A DNA stretch of 64,000 nt from G963663365 sp963663365 (GTDB lineage Bacteria; Hinthialibacterota; Hinthialibacteria; Hinthialibacterales; G963663365): contig CAXXIH010000004.1 in the NCBI GenBank assembly GCA_963663365.2, positions 372,001-436,000 of the forward strand, given 5' to 3'. Below the pieces are notes generated by a model. It was not told the origin of the DNA. It saw nothing but the letters and a program-made list of their open reading frames with translations, and made no database searches. This document shows positions 37,821 through 46,474 of this stretch, in pieces; the first letter of the stretch is position 1, and each line of letters opens with the position of its first letter. Position numbers and translations under genes: made by a program.

Positions 37821-38219
37821 CTAAGAATCGTCTTGTATGACAAGTTCTTCAGTAACCATTTTGGGCTTGGCGTTCTGTAGATTGCCGATAGAACGGGAAC
37901 TCGGTTTTAAAAGAGACTCGTAAATCTGAACGAGAGCGCTGTTGTCGCCTCTTTTGATTTTCGAAACCAGGCCTAGTTTCCCCTGTCCGGTCTTTTCAAT
38001 TACGCCCAAACGCAGCCAACGGCGTAAACGCTGTTCATCTACACCTTCGATATCATTACAGAGTTCGTATTGGTATCGGGAAAAATCGGGCCCCTCTTTT
38101 AAATAGGCAAGTGTCTCTGTCAGCAACACGCGATCAAGCGCCTGACAACGCTCACAAAGCGTATAACCACTTGTCTTTTTGATCGTGGCGCCGCATAGGC
38201 TGCATCGTGCTTGAGCCAA
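37821..38219 (-). CDS. zinc-ribbon / helix-turn-helix regulator-like protein
   Basis: This 132-residue protein starts MAQARCSLCG and has LCERCQ twelve residues later, a four-Cys zinc ribbon. A MerR-like helix-turn-helix stretch follows (IEGVDEQRLRRWLRLGVIEK), then a polar tail. The order recalls the YvyF-type regulators of Firmicutes flagellar operons, but there are no flagellar genes here. It lies 28 bases after the second STAS gene and 22 bases before the methyltransferase, and probably shares their transcript. Confidence 0.6.
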   Translation of the reverse strand: MAQARCSLCGATIKKTSGYTLCERCQALDRVLLTETLAYLKEGPDFSRYQYELCNDIEGVDEQRLRRWLRLGVIEKTGQGKLGLVSKIKRGDNSALVQIYESLLKPSSRSIGNLQNAKPKMVTEELVIQDDS

Positions 38220-38247
38220 GATTCACTTCCTGGATACGGAGCAGGGC

Positions 38248-38589
38248 TTAATCGTCGAAGGCGGCGATGGCTTCGTCCTTATCCTCAAACAAATCGAGAA
38301 TATGATCGATGCGCGTGGCTGAAAATGTATCCCGCACCCGGCGCTGGACATTCAGAAACTTCAAATCGCCGTCACGCTCACGTAAATCACGCGCAAAGGC
38401 AACAAATACGCCGACCGTATATGAGGAGATCAGGTCTACGCCCAGCATATCCAGAATAATTCGTATCCGATTTTCTTTCAGCAGCCCGTGAAGTTCGCCG
38501 CGCAACCATACCGTATTCTCAAAATCGAGTTCGCCGGACAATGTCAACAGTGTGACATCACCTCGGTCTTCACGTTCAATGGGAATCAT
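38248..38589 (-). CDS. STAS-domain anti-sigma factor antagonist-like protein
   Basis: The 113 residues form one STAS domain (VTLLTLSGELDFENTVWLRG, then ILDMLGVDLISSYTVGVFVA), with Ser in the position that is phosphorylated in SpoIIAA/RsbV-type proteins. These switch partner binding through a kinase/anti-sigma factor. Its ATG overlaps the stop of the upstream STAS gene (ATGA). No kinase of the SpoIIAB/RsbW type lies nearby in the window. Confidence 0.85.
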   Translation of the reverse strand: MIPIEREDRGDVTLLTLSGELDFENTVWLRGELHGLLKENRIRIILDMLGVDLISSYTVGVFVAFARDLRERDGDLKFLNVQRRVRDTFSATRIDHILDLFEDKDEAIAAFDD

Positions 38590-39173
38590 TCCGCACTTCC
38601 TCCATGTGGATTCACAGAAGGCCCGAAGAGGGTAGCAATATCCTCGTCACGCAATACGCCTCTACTATGCAGAGTTTCGGCGAGAGTGGCAAGCACAAAA
38701 GCGTTCTTCTCGAGCAAATTGCGCAGCTGGGTTTCTTGTGAAGCCGCTCCATGATTCTGGGCTTGGTTCGAATCTTCGTTCTGAAGTCGGGATGCTGTTA
38801 GTTCGCGAAGGGCAATATGCCGGTCTTCTGCACACGGGAGTTTGTCCAAGAATCCATTATTGCGAAGAAACAACGTCACCGTATGTTGCGGATTCAATAC
38901 CCTCAGCCCACCCCCGGCCCGTTCGGCTCGCTCAGCCAAATCGGTTAGAACTTTGGCCGCCGTGGAATCGATAAAACGCAAAGTTTTCAAATCAACAACG
39001 ATCAGACACCAATTCCGCGCAATTAAGGTTTCAACGAGGCGCTGCAAATTAACAAAATCCGCCGTCTCAAGACTCCGATTACAGGTTATAAAGGCCACTC
39101 CGTGCTGATACTCAACACTAACTGGATCGCTTGGAGAAGCCGTACTCTCGGCAGGTGAACCACTAAACGCCAT
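38586..39173 (-). CDS. STAS-domain protein with C-terminal extension
   Basis: This 195-residue protein has an N-terminal disordered stretch, a STAS domain at about 20-115 (IVVDLKTLRFIDSTAAKVLT, with the Ser in FIDSTAAK), and a helical tail of about 75 residues not typical of a lone STAS protein. Its start touches the tatA stop (TAATG), and its end overlaps the next STAS gene. Two adjacent STAS proteins suggest a partner-switch pair. Confidence 0.8.
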   Translation of the reverse strand: MAFSGSPAESTASPSDPVSVEYQHGVAFITCNRSLETADFVNLQRLVETLIARNWCLIVVDLKTLRFIDSTAAKVLTDLAERAERAGGGLRVLNPQHTVTLFLRNNGFLDKLPCAEDRHIALRELTASRLQNEDSNQAQNHGAASQETQLRNLLEKNAFVLATLAETLHSRGVLRDEDIATLFGPSVNPHGGSAE

Positions 39174-39439
39174 TACACTTTGTCATGCGCCTCTGTGTCG
39201 CTGTCCTTAATTTTTTCGGGTGGATTGTCGTCCTCATCGTCTGGGGCCATTAATGATTTCTTAAATTCCTTAATGCCACCGCCAAGAGAACGCCCCATTT
39301 CCGGGAGACGTTTGGCTCCAAACAAGAGCAGCATCACAAAAACGATGATCATCATTTCGGGAATTCCGATCGGTGGAAATCCACAAAAGGCTACGATGGC
39401 TGAAAACAGGGCGATTATGTGAAAATAGCGTCCAAACAT
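39173..39439 (-). CDS. tatA: Sec-independent protein translocase TatA/TatB-like subunit
   Basis: This 88-residue protein has two hydrophobic segments (HIIALFSAIVAFCG and MMIIVFVMLLLFG) followed by the amphipathic TatA motif FGAKRLPEMGRSLGGGIKEF and an acidic tail. TatA forms the channel for folded proteins with twin-arginine signals. CGGAG lies 7 bases before ATG 39439; the frame extends to a TTG at 39460. Usually TatA has one N-terminal segment, so the extra hydrophobic start is unusual. It is the first gene of the leftward STAS/zinc-ribbon/methyltransferase run. Confidence 0.85.
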   Translation of the reverse strand: MFGRYFHIIALFSAIVAFCGFPPIGIPEMMIIVFVMLLLFGAKRLPEMGRSLGGGIKEFKKSLMAPDDEDDNPPEKIKDSDTEAHDKV

Positions 39440-39787
39440 GATTGGCTCCGTTGATCGCAAATCAAAGATCTTATTTATAGTATAGACGAACTATCAGAAT
39501 ATGCCTAACCAGCCGGTGGGGGTAGCCCGCCCGGGAATAATAGACTTGTCCCCAAATCACGGTGTCAATTTGAGTCGATCCGGCAGATCGATCAGGATTC
39601 TACGGCGCCCCGGTCTTGCCCGGTCTGTCTCGTACGGTAAAGATGCTACTTCACACCCCATATTGGATAACCATCTACGTAACCATTATGGAATACAGAA
39701 AAACGTCAATGCGCATAGATATATAGCGCGGCTAACGGGCGAATGCAATCTTCGGCGGCCTTAGAAATCTCTTTGTGGTGATAAGCA
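39440..39787. other. intergenic region between divergent tatA and tagA fusion
   Basis: This 348-base region has only one weak frame (39501-39764) that I do not accept as coding. A TATACT box on the minus strand (39479-39484) could serve the tatA operon, but I see no good -35. No strong ribosome site is visible before the ATG at 39788. Confidence 0.35.
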
Positions 39788-41857
39788 ATGGCAAGCAAAA
39801 CACATTTGCTGGGCCTAGAGATCGACTCGCTGACTACAGCCGAGTTTCTCGACCGGATCAGTAGCTTTGTAGCGGCGGGAAAGCCACACCAAATTGCCTA
39901 CCTAAACGCAGATTGCGTAAACAAGTGTTGGCGGGATAAAGAATATCGCGACACGGTCGCTGCTGCAGATCTGGTCTATGCGGACGGCATGGGCGTGGTA
40001 TGGGCATCTCGTCTATTTGGCCGCCCATTGCCGGAACGGGTAAATGCGGGTGATTTGCTGCCGGACCTATGCCAACTATCGATTGAGCGCGGATTCAGAT
40101 TGTTTTTCTTGGGAGGCGAACCTGGGATTGCTGAAACTGCCGCAGAAAAACTTCGCCAACAGTACCCTGGCCTTCAGATTGTCGGCACCTGTCATGGCTT
40201 TATGGAATCTGACGAGGATGTTTTAAACCAGATCAGAGAGGCCAAACCCGACATTCTGCTGGTAGGGATGGGCGCTCCTCGGCAAGAACTGTGGATTCAC
40301 AAATATAAGGAAAGCCTCAATGTCTCTGTGATCTGGGGTGTAGGCGGATTGCTCGACTATTGCGCGGAGAAATTTACCCGGGCTCCGGTTTGGATGCGCA
40401 AGATGGGCATGGAATGGGCCTATCGTCTCGCGCTCGAACCCAAACGGCTCTGGAAGCGGTACCTTGTCGGTAATCTGGTTTTCGGTTGCCGAGTCGCCTC
40501 TTTAGTTTTGGTTGACATGGTCTTGGCATCCATTGCCTGGCTGGCGGCTTATATCACTCGAGACTATGCCTGGCCGCTTTTCGGCAAACCACTCAATGAA
40601 CTCGCCCCTTATCTCTATGCCCTCCCGCTGATCGTAATTACATGGGTGGTTATATGTGCTTCTCTAGATCTCTACCGTCGTCATTTGTCACGAACCCCAC
40701 TTGAGGAACTGGCCGCCATCGTAAAGATGGTTGGGCTTCTGCTTGTTTCCAGCATGGCGATTTCATTCCTCCTGCCCCGGGAATTCGAGTTGGGACGTTC
40801 GGTCACGTTTTTAACGGCGGGCTATAGTTTCTTGTTGCTTACATTATCGAGATATGCCTGGAACCGCATTGAAGGCGCAATGCTCCGCGAAGGAATCGGA
40901 CGGGTACGTGCCGTCATCGTAGGTACAGGTGACATGGCCTTACAATTGGCCGAACGCCTGCAACGCCACCCCGAAAAGAAATATGAACTCCAAGGATTCT
41001 TCAGCGATCACAAGGAGCCGGGGACAGATATCAGCGGCTACCCGGTTCTTGGATCCTCAGCTGTGCTTCCGGATTCGCTTACCACACTGGGGACCGACGA
41101 AATCTTCTTCGCCGATCCCTCACTCGAAAAACGTGACCTTCTCAATCTTGTCGTTGCCTGTGGTGAACAAGGCCGTGTGCGGCAGTTCAACGTCGTTACG
41201 GATATGTTCGGGGTTATTACAGGACAGGCCGGCTTCACCGAGGTCGATGAAGTCCCCATGAAAGTATTGCGCACCGGGGGGCTGACTTCAGTACAAAGGA
41301 TAATCAAGCGCAGTATCGATATAGCGTTCGCCTCGGCCATGTTGCTGATGTCATTGCCGTTTTTGCCCTTTATTGTGCTGGGCATCAAACTGTCATCGCC
41401 CGGTCCGGTTGTGTTTCAACAAGGCCGTATCGGCCTGAATGGCGATTCCTTCACGATGTTCAAGTTCAGGACTATGTATGTGGAGGTAAATGAATACGCA
41501 GAGGCCCCACTTCAACCTGATGACCCCCGCATCATCCCTATTGGCCGTCTTTTGCGCCGGACAAGCCTGGATGAGCTGCCCCAACTCTGGAACGTTCTAA
41601 AAGGCGAAATGAGCATGGTCGGCCCCCGTCCGGAAATGCCGTTTATTGTCGAACAATACGAACCTTGGCAGCGGAGGCGTTTCGATGTGAAACCGGGCAT
41701 TACGGGACTTTGGCAGATCTTAGGTAGAAAAGATCTGCCATTGCACGCCAATTTGGAATACGACTTCTACTACATCCAGAACCAATCAATTCTTTTTGAT
41801 CTGATTATTTTAATCAAAACGGTTCCCGTCGTAATTTTCGGTAAAGGCGCGTACTAA
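39788..41857 (+). CDS. fused WecG/TagA glycosyltransferase and polyprenyl-phosphate sugar-phosphotransferase
   Basis: This 689-residue protein joins two enzymes that are normally separate. Residues 1-240 are a WecG/TagA/CpsF glycosyltransferase (YADGMGVVWASRLFGRPLPE, GMGAPRQELWIHKY). Four to five membrane segments follow (about 245-365), then a nucleotide-binding domain (about 375-485), and a C-terminal WbaP/CpsE-type sugar-phosphotransferase (KRSIDIAFASAMLLMSLPFL, GPVVFQQGRIGLNG, MFKFRTM, DELPQLWNVLKGEMSMVGPR). The C-terminus would attach the first sugar phosphate to undecaprenyl phosphate, and the N-terminus would add the second sugar, starting an O-antigen, capsule or exopolysaccharide repeat unit. 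No frameshift was seen across the join. Confidence 0.85.
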   Translation: MASKTHLLGLEIDSLTTAEFLDRISSFVAAGKPHQIAYLNADCVNKCWRDKEYRDTVAAADLVYADGMGVVWASRLFGRPLPERVNAGDLLPDLCQLSIERGFRLFFLGGEPGIAETAAEKLRQQYPGLQIVGTCHGFMESDEDVLNQIREAKPDILLVGMGAPRQELWIHKYKESLNVSVIWGVGGLLDYCAEKFTRAPVWMRKMGMEWAYRLALEPKRLWKRYLVGNLVFGCRVASLVLVDMVLASIAWLAAYITRDYAWPLFGKPLNELAPYLYALPLIVITWVVICASLDLYRRHLSRTPLEELAAIVKMVGLLLVSSMAISFLLPREFELGRSVTFLTAGYSFLLLTLSRYAWNRIEGAMLREGIGRVRAVIVGTGDMALQLAERLQRHPEKKYELQGFFSDHKEPGTDISGYPVLGSSAVLPDSLTTLGTDEIFFADPSLEKRDLLNLVVACGEQGRVRQFNVVTDMFGVITGQAGFTEVDEVPMKVLRTGGLTSVQRIIKRSIDIAFASAMLLMSLPFLPFIVLGIKLSSPGPVVFQQGRIGLNGDSFTMFKFRTMYVEVNEYAEAPLQPDDPRIIPIGRLLRRTSLDELPQLWNVLKGEMSMVGPRPEMPFIVEQYEPWQRRRFDVKPGITGLWQILGRKDLPLHANLEYDFYYIQNQSILFDLIILIKTVPVVIFGKGAY

Positions 41858-41900
41858 AACAACTCCGGCCACAGGCAAATTCAAACTTGTTTCTTAAAAT

Positions 41901-42863
41901 CTATAGTTTCAGCTGCTCAACTTGACTCGCAATCGAAGCGGCAATTTGTTCAGCCAGTTCCAGGGCTCGAACTCCATCCTGGCCTGTTACCAGCGGCGGA
42001 TGCTCTCCACGCACGGCATCCAAAAAGGAACTTAGTTCGGCTTCAAGCGGTTCCCGTTCCACAATTTCTACTTGCTGATACTCAATTTTTGCAGCGCCAT
42101 CCGGCCCGGGCATCTTACGGTAGACTTCAAGACTTGGGGCCATGTAGTCGAGCGAAACGTATGAATCCTGCTGGAAAAAACGAATTTTACGTTGCTTCCC
42201 GGCAGTCACACGGCTTGCCGTGACATTTGCCACACATCCCGAGCCAAAACGAAGCCGGACATTGGCAATATCTTCGCGCCCGGTCAGTACCGGCACACCC
42301 ACCGCGTCAAATGAGAGAACTTCGGATTGAACCAGGGCCATGATCAAATCGAGATCATGGATCATCAGATCCAAAACAACCCCCACATCTTGTACACGAG
42401 GCGTGGGCGGTCCAAGCCGGTGCGTCTCAATAAACAACGGATGGGTTAACACGCCGGCCAATGCGACAACAGCCGGATTGAAACGTTCGATATGCCCCAC
42501 CTGAAGCACAACCCCATGCTCGTCTGCTAAACGGCAGAGTTCCCGGCCTTGGCTGGCGGTCAGCGTTATGGGCTTTTCAACCAGACAATGCACGCCGTGT
42601 GTCATCAGTTTTTCGGCCACTTCGTAATGATCTTTGGTGGGCACAACCACGCTGGCAGCATCCAAGGCATTCAAATCCAGATCATCAATCGAATCGAGGG
42701 CCTGAGTGTTGTGCCGTGCGGCGATCTCTTGCGCACGCTCCGGACTTGCATCCACAACGGCAACCAGTTCGACATTCGGTTTGTTGGCATACACCCGGGC
42801 ATGATGTTGCCCCAGCGATCCAACTCCAATCACGGCGGTTTTAAGAGACGGTGTAGGGTTCAT
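41901..42863 (-). CDS. Gfo/Idh/MocA family NAD(P)-dependent oxidoreductase
   Basis: The 320-residue protein has the Rossmann motif AVIGVGSLGQHHARVYANKP, the family Lys in HCLVEKPITLTASQ, and a GHIERFNPAV strand. This is the pattern of predicted dehydrogenases acting on sugar nucleotides or inositols. I start at ATG 42863 (MNPTPSLKT); the frame reaches 42893. Its neighbour is the polysaccharide-initiating fusion on the other strand, so a sugar-nucleotide oxidation role is possible. Confidence 0.85.
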   Translation of the reverse strand: MNPTPSLKTAVIGVGSLGQHHARVYANKPNVELVAVVDASPERAQEIAARHNTQALDSIDDLDLNALDAASVVVPTKDHYEVAEKLMTHGVHCLVEKPITLTASQGRELCRLADEHGVVLQVGHIERFNPAVVALAGVLTHPLFIETHRLGPPTPRVQDVGVVLDLMIHDLDLIMALVQSEVLSFDAVGVPVLTGREDIANVRLRFGSGCVANVTASRVTAGKQRKIRFFQQDSYVSLDYMAPSLEVYRKMPGPDGAAKIEYQQVEIVEREPLEAELSSFLDAVRGEHPPLVTGQDGVRALELAEQIAASIASQVEQLKL

Positions 42864-42921
42864 GGGGGTGATAGTAGAGCATACAAACTGCATGTCCTAC
42901 TGATTCTGTGTACAGAAAAGA

Positions 42922-43572
42922 TCACACATGTTTGATCTTCTGTAACTGCCAAACAAGAAAATCGACGTCAGTCATGGGGCCAACACTGCCGCTTTTCCGG
43001 ATTTCTTTCCGAATCCATTCGGCATTCTCGTAGGCGTCATCCAATTTTTGCAGAAGCAGATCAAGCGGCACGTCACTCTTTTCGTAATTCTCAATGTATT
43101 TTTTTGCTTCCAAATAACGAACCACTTCTTTGCAGTCTCGAAAACCACGGGTTGTTCGTGTGAAATGGATCAAATACCAAAATTCAAAACATGGGACAGA
43201 AAGCGCAACCTTGATTCCATTATCCTCTGCCTTTTGCAGCGCTTCGCTTAACTTTGGATGCTCGTCATGATCAAAAACACACCACACCTGATCATATGGC
43301 AATTCCAGCGAAGATTTGTTCTTGGCTCGGCGTGCTCTTTCTTTTTTGCACGTCAAAGCATGATCGACGATATTGAGAGGCGTATTACCGCAGCCCTCGC
43401 CGACAATTTCCATCAGAGAAGGGACGATTCTCCACTCATTGCGTAGCGCTTTGAAATAATTGGGTTCCGTCTCACCCCCTTCACAGACGATAAGAATAAT
43501 GTCGCCCGGCTTCTTGAAATTCTTTCGCCGTCGAAGATGCCCAGCTGTCTTATCCCTCCTACGATGTGCCAT
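42922..43572 (-). CDS. rloB: RloB-domain (TOPRIM-like) defence protein
   Basis: The 216-residue protein matches the RloB family. After a basic start it has ILIVCEGGETEPNYFKALRN (TOPRIM Glu) and later QVWCVFDHDEHPKLSEALQK (Asp-x-Asp), with SVPCFEFWYLIHF after it. RloB-like proteins are partners of RloA ATPases and of AbiLi in abortive-infection pairs. Its start overlaps the stop of the ATPase gene by one base (TAATG), so the two are translated together. TOPRIM nuclease activity is the family expectation. Confidence 0.85.
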   Translation of the reverse strand: MAHRRRDKTAGHLRRRKNFKKPGDIILIVCEGGETEPNYFKALRNEWRIVPSLMEIVGEGCGNTPLNIVDHALTCKKERARRAKNKSSLELPYDQVWCVFDHDEHPKLSEALQKAEDNGIKVALSVPCFEFWYLIHFTRTTRGFRDCKEVVRYLEAKKYIENYEKSDVPLDLLLQKLDDAYENAEWIRKEIRKSGSVGPMTDVDFLVWQLQKIKHV

Positions 43573-44867
43573 TAGAATCGAAAATCCCCCAGAAATGGAA
43601 TTGCGCCGTACCGCCCCGCCAAATAGCCTTTTTGCAACGCTTCTTTTGTACGCGGTTTATAATCGGTTAAAGGATAAAGATTCGTGGAACCCGCTTGGTC
43701 CTTTTCCGTGAACCAAATCTGATCTCTTCGGAAAATTTCAGAATCCAAGAGTGTTGTGTCATGGGTCGTAATAACAACTTGCGCACCGGACTGGTTTATT
43801 TCTGGATCGTGCACCATCTCAAGAAGTTTCCGAACCAATAAAGGATGCATTTTCGCCCCAAGTTCGTCGATAAAAAATGTATAGCCGTTCTTAAGCATGT
43901 CCAGCCAAGGGCCAAGCAAGGCAAAAAATTTCTGTGTGCCCGCTGATTCATCAGGGAGTCCAATACCAATATCCTCACCTTCCTCTGCCCTACAATGAGA
44001 AAAGAACGTTGAAGTAACACCCCCCTCTTCGGCTTGCTTCTTAATAAATTCTCTCAGGCCTGCAGGAATATCGTCAGGAAAATTAATTTCATCTGGATTA
44101 ACCTTTTTCGTCAGGATTCCGGTAATTCCAAAATCGGCTGATCGAATAAGAGCATCGACTGTCTTTTTAATATCATGGTTGGAAAGGATGAGTTCTTCGG
44201 TGTATTTGCTTGGGAAAAAAGGATCGGAAAAATCGATAAATCGGAAGCAATCGGAAAACCATTCGTACACAGATGATAATTGCTCATGATTAAACTGGGC
44301 CGCAACTGACAAAAAGAGAGTGTTCTCCCGGACCTTATTCTTTAGACTTTCTTTATCTCCTTTGAGTTTTGTGCTGTACGTCCAGTCATAAACACCACTC
44401 TCAATATCCAGACATCGAAAAAACCATCGCTGGGGGAGACCGTTGGGATAGGCAGTCAGCCATTCTTCGTGCACCCACTTCCGATCCAATTTCACACCGT
44501 ATTGGTAACGCACATCTTTATGGGTGAATACCACCTCGAATTCGCTGGGGGACGATTCCATAAAGGGATCTAAGCGAAACGGCACAACACCCGTATCGGC
44601 GTCCGGTTTCAGGTCTGTAGCGCAGGTCTCAACAAATTTTTGGAAGAATTCGGCGGCTTTGACGATGTTGCTCTTACCCGAAGCGTTTGCACCGTAGAAA
44701 ACAGCACTTTTCAGCAGTTTGGTATTCGAAAGGCCAGGCATATCGATTTCGATAAGCTGATTTGATTTATCGCCGTTTCTCGCCCCAATTCTGTTGTCGG
44801 CAACCAGGCTTAACGTCTGCTTGTCACGAATTGAACGGTAATTCGATACGGAGAACTCAATAATCAT
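43572..44867 (-). CDS. rloA: RloA/AbiL-like AAA ATPase
   Basis: This 431-residue ATPase belongs to the AAA_15/AAA_21 type. Its N-terminus is EFSVSNYRSIRDKQTLSLVA. It has Walker A YGANASGKSNIVKAAEFF, signature-like ESAGTQKFFALLGPW (GLPDESAGTQKFF), Walker B YTFFIDELGAKMHPLLV, and the switch ITTHDTTLLDS. This ABC-like ATPase plus RloB TOPRIM protein is the RloAB/AbiL arrangement known from phage defence. The start at ATG 44867 fits the family N-terminus; the frame extends to 44903. A good promoter lies about 75 bases upstream. Confidence 0.85.
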   Translation of the reverse strand: MIIEFSVSNYRSIRDKQTLSLVADNRIGARNGDKSNQLIEIDMPGLSNTKLLKSAVFYGANASGKSNIVKAAEFFQKFVETCATDLKPDADTGVVPFRLDPFMESSPSEFEVVFTHKDVRYQYGVKLDRKWVHEEWLTAYPNGLPQRWFFRCLDIESGVYDWTYSTKLKGDKESLKNKVRENTLFLSVAAQFNHEQLSSVYEWFSDCFRFIDFSDPFFPSKYTEELILSNHDIKKTVDALIRSADFGITGILTKKVNPDEINFPDDIPAGLREFIKKQAEEGGVTSTFFSHCRAEEGEDIGIGLPDESAGTQKFFALLGPWLDMLKNGYTFFIDELGAKMHPLLVRKLLEMVHDPEINQSGAQVVITTHDTTLLDSEIFRRDQIWFTEKDQAGSTNLYPLTDYKPRTKEALQKGYLAGRYGAIPFLGDFRF

Positions 44868-44944
44868 AATGTATATCCAGGAAAAATAGGCTTGTTCAAT
44901 CAAAAAAAACGATTAAAACAACTTAAAAGTAACACGACATAGAA

Positions 44945-44974
44945 AAGATACGCTCGTTTTTGCATTTATGTCAA
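44945..44974 (-). promoter_or_regulatory. sigma-70-type promoter for rloAB
   Basis: On the minus strand a consensus TTGACA (44969-44974), an 18-base spacer and TATCTT (44945-44950) lead toward the rloA start codon at 44867. No operator-like repeat was noticed. Confidence 0.6.
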
Positions 44975-45075
44975 TAGAAAAGCAGCGAAATCGAGACAGT
45001 ATTTCCAAAAACTCATAACCACAACTGAAATCTTATCTTCAAATACAAATAATTCAGTCAGTTATGGAAGAATTC

Positions 45076-45897
45076 CTAATTCAAATACACCTGAATGTAG
45101 TCGGCGTTTTGGGTTGGGGGACGTTGCCTGGATGGAAGTCGCCGGAAACGGGAAAGGTCATTGAGATAATCGAGAAAGCGATATGCGCGGTTTGCTATAT
45201 CCAGTTCCGCCAGTATCGCGTGCTTGGTGTAGACATCGAAAGGCAATGTGGCGGTGAGGACATCGACGATCATGCCCAAGGGCAGGGAGGATTCGAGAAT
45301 TCGGCGGATACATCGGCTTTCATCATCCAATCCGTCACTTAATCCCTCACAGAGCGCGCCGATACGGCTCCGAAGATCCAGCAAAAAATCAGCCCCCGCT
45401 TCATCGCTTCTGCGGTCCTCAAGTGTCGATAGTTGCGCGACCCGGTAGGGGAATGCGCAAGGCAATTCCTTTTCTATCAAGGCTCTGGATAGGCCCATCA
45501 ACAAAATGTTACTACAGCCATCCGGGAGAGGTTCGTGCTTCACAATCCGCCCAACACAGACCGTCGGCATAATGGCCGGTTTTTCTTTGATTTCGGAGCC
45601 GGCCAAAGTGGAAGGAAAACTCAAAGAATTATCGGTTGCGGAAAAATCAGAACTGACCGAAGGCATGGCCCTTCGGACTTTATTTCGTATATTCCGGCAT
45701 TCTACTTCCCATGCCGGACGCAACAATGCCATGGCAATCAATCCGTCGCCTTCGATGACATCGGCAACCATGGCCCGGTAACGCGGCTCGAAAATATGCA
45801 ACGGCAGAAGGGTTTGAGGAAAGAACGCAACATTGGGAAGAGGGAAAACCGGTATGGCCCCTTCAAAAGCTTCTATGCTATTCCAGTCATTTCCCAT
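45076..45897 (-). CDS. LON substrate-binding domain (peptidase S16-like) protein
   Basis: This 273-residue protein is a stand-alone N-terminal LON domain (IPVFPLPNVAFFPQTLLPLH, IFEPRYRAMVADVI, then VCVGRIVKHEPLPDGCSNI and GLSRALIEKE). It lacks the ATPase and protease domains. Such proteins are widespread and of unclear role, probably binding peptides or acting as adaptors. A helical C-terminal half follows. I start at ATG 45897, since residues before it in the frame look unconserved. Confidence 0.8.
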   Translation of the reverse strand: MGNDWNSIEAFEGAIPVFPLPNVAFFPQTLLPLHIFEPRYRAMVADVIEGDGLIAMALLRPAWEVECRNIRNKVRRAMPSVSSDFSATDNSLSFPSTLAGSEIKEKPAIMPTVCVGRIVKHEPLPDGCSNILLMGLSRALIEKELPCAFPYRVAQLSTLEDRRSDEAGADFLLDLRSRIGALCEGLSDGLDDESRCIRRILESSLPLGMIVDVLTATLPFDVYTKHAILAELDIANRAYRFLDYLNDLSRFRRLPSRQRPPTQNADYIQVYLN

Positions 45898-46474
45898 TGT
45901 TTTTATTAGACTTAAAGAAGAATTTGGCTTTCCAAAAGCGCCGGAAATACTATTGTTCTGACCTCTAAGTACACAGTTTATCCGCTGAATGGCCATTACC
46001 AAGCTAAAAGTGGCTGGATTGCACCAAGTGTCACAACCAAATAACAGAACCTATAGCCTAAATCTATGAAATGATGTGGAAATTCTTTAACAGGGGGCAA
46101 ATTATTGAGTATTTCAAAACAAAAATAATGATAGGTCTTGACACTTTGTGATCCTTTGAATACTATTAGATTGGTCAGCTATGTTATGTGGGCCGTATCG
46201 CGGGGAAGTAAAGGTGCCCAAGTGCAGTCACTCCCCATATTTACCTCCAATCACCCACCAAAGCGACCGGGGTTACTTTTAACCCGAACGAACCGGTTAC
46301 ATCCGGTATGTTTTTGCCGTTACCCATATTGAGGTAACTCATATATTTGTGTAAGGCGGCCCGCACAACCATTGATGATGGCCTTAGGTGTAAGGTCTGC
46401 GCTTTTTTTTGTATGGCGATTGTTCTCGGTTCGGTTGTTCGTGGGCTTTCTACTGAAATACGCGAGAGGTTTGA
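45898..46474. other. intergenic region upstream of the primary sigma gene
   Basis: A 577-base region without a gene. It includes the rpoD promoter at 46138-46166, giving a leader of about 300 nt. No clear riboswitch or attenuator fold was recognised in that leader. Confidence 0.4.
46138..46166 (+). promoter_or_regulatory. near-consensus sigma-70 promoter
   Basis: TTGACA (46138-46143) and TACTAT (46161-46166) with the ideal 17-base spacer. It faces rpoD, and transcription should start near 46173, about 300 bases before the ATG. Confidence 0.75.

Noticed and set aside
39501..39764. 87-codon plus-strand frame upstream of the tagA fusion
   Set aside because: No ribosome site or family; Arg/Pro-rich as random frames are.
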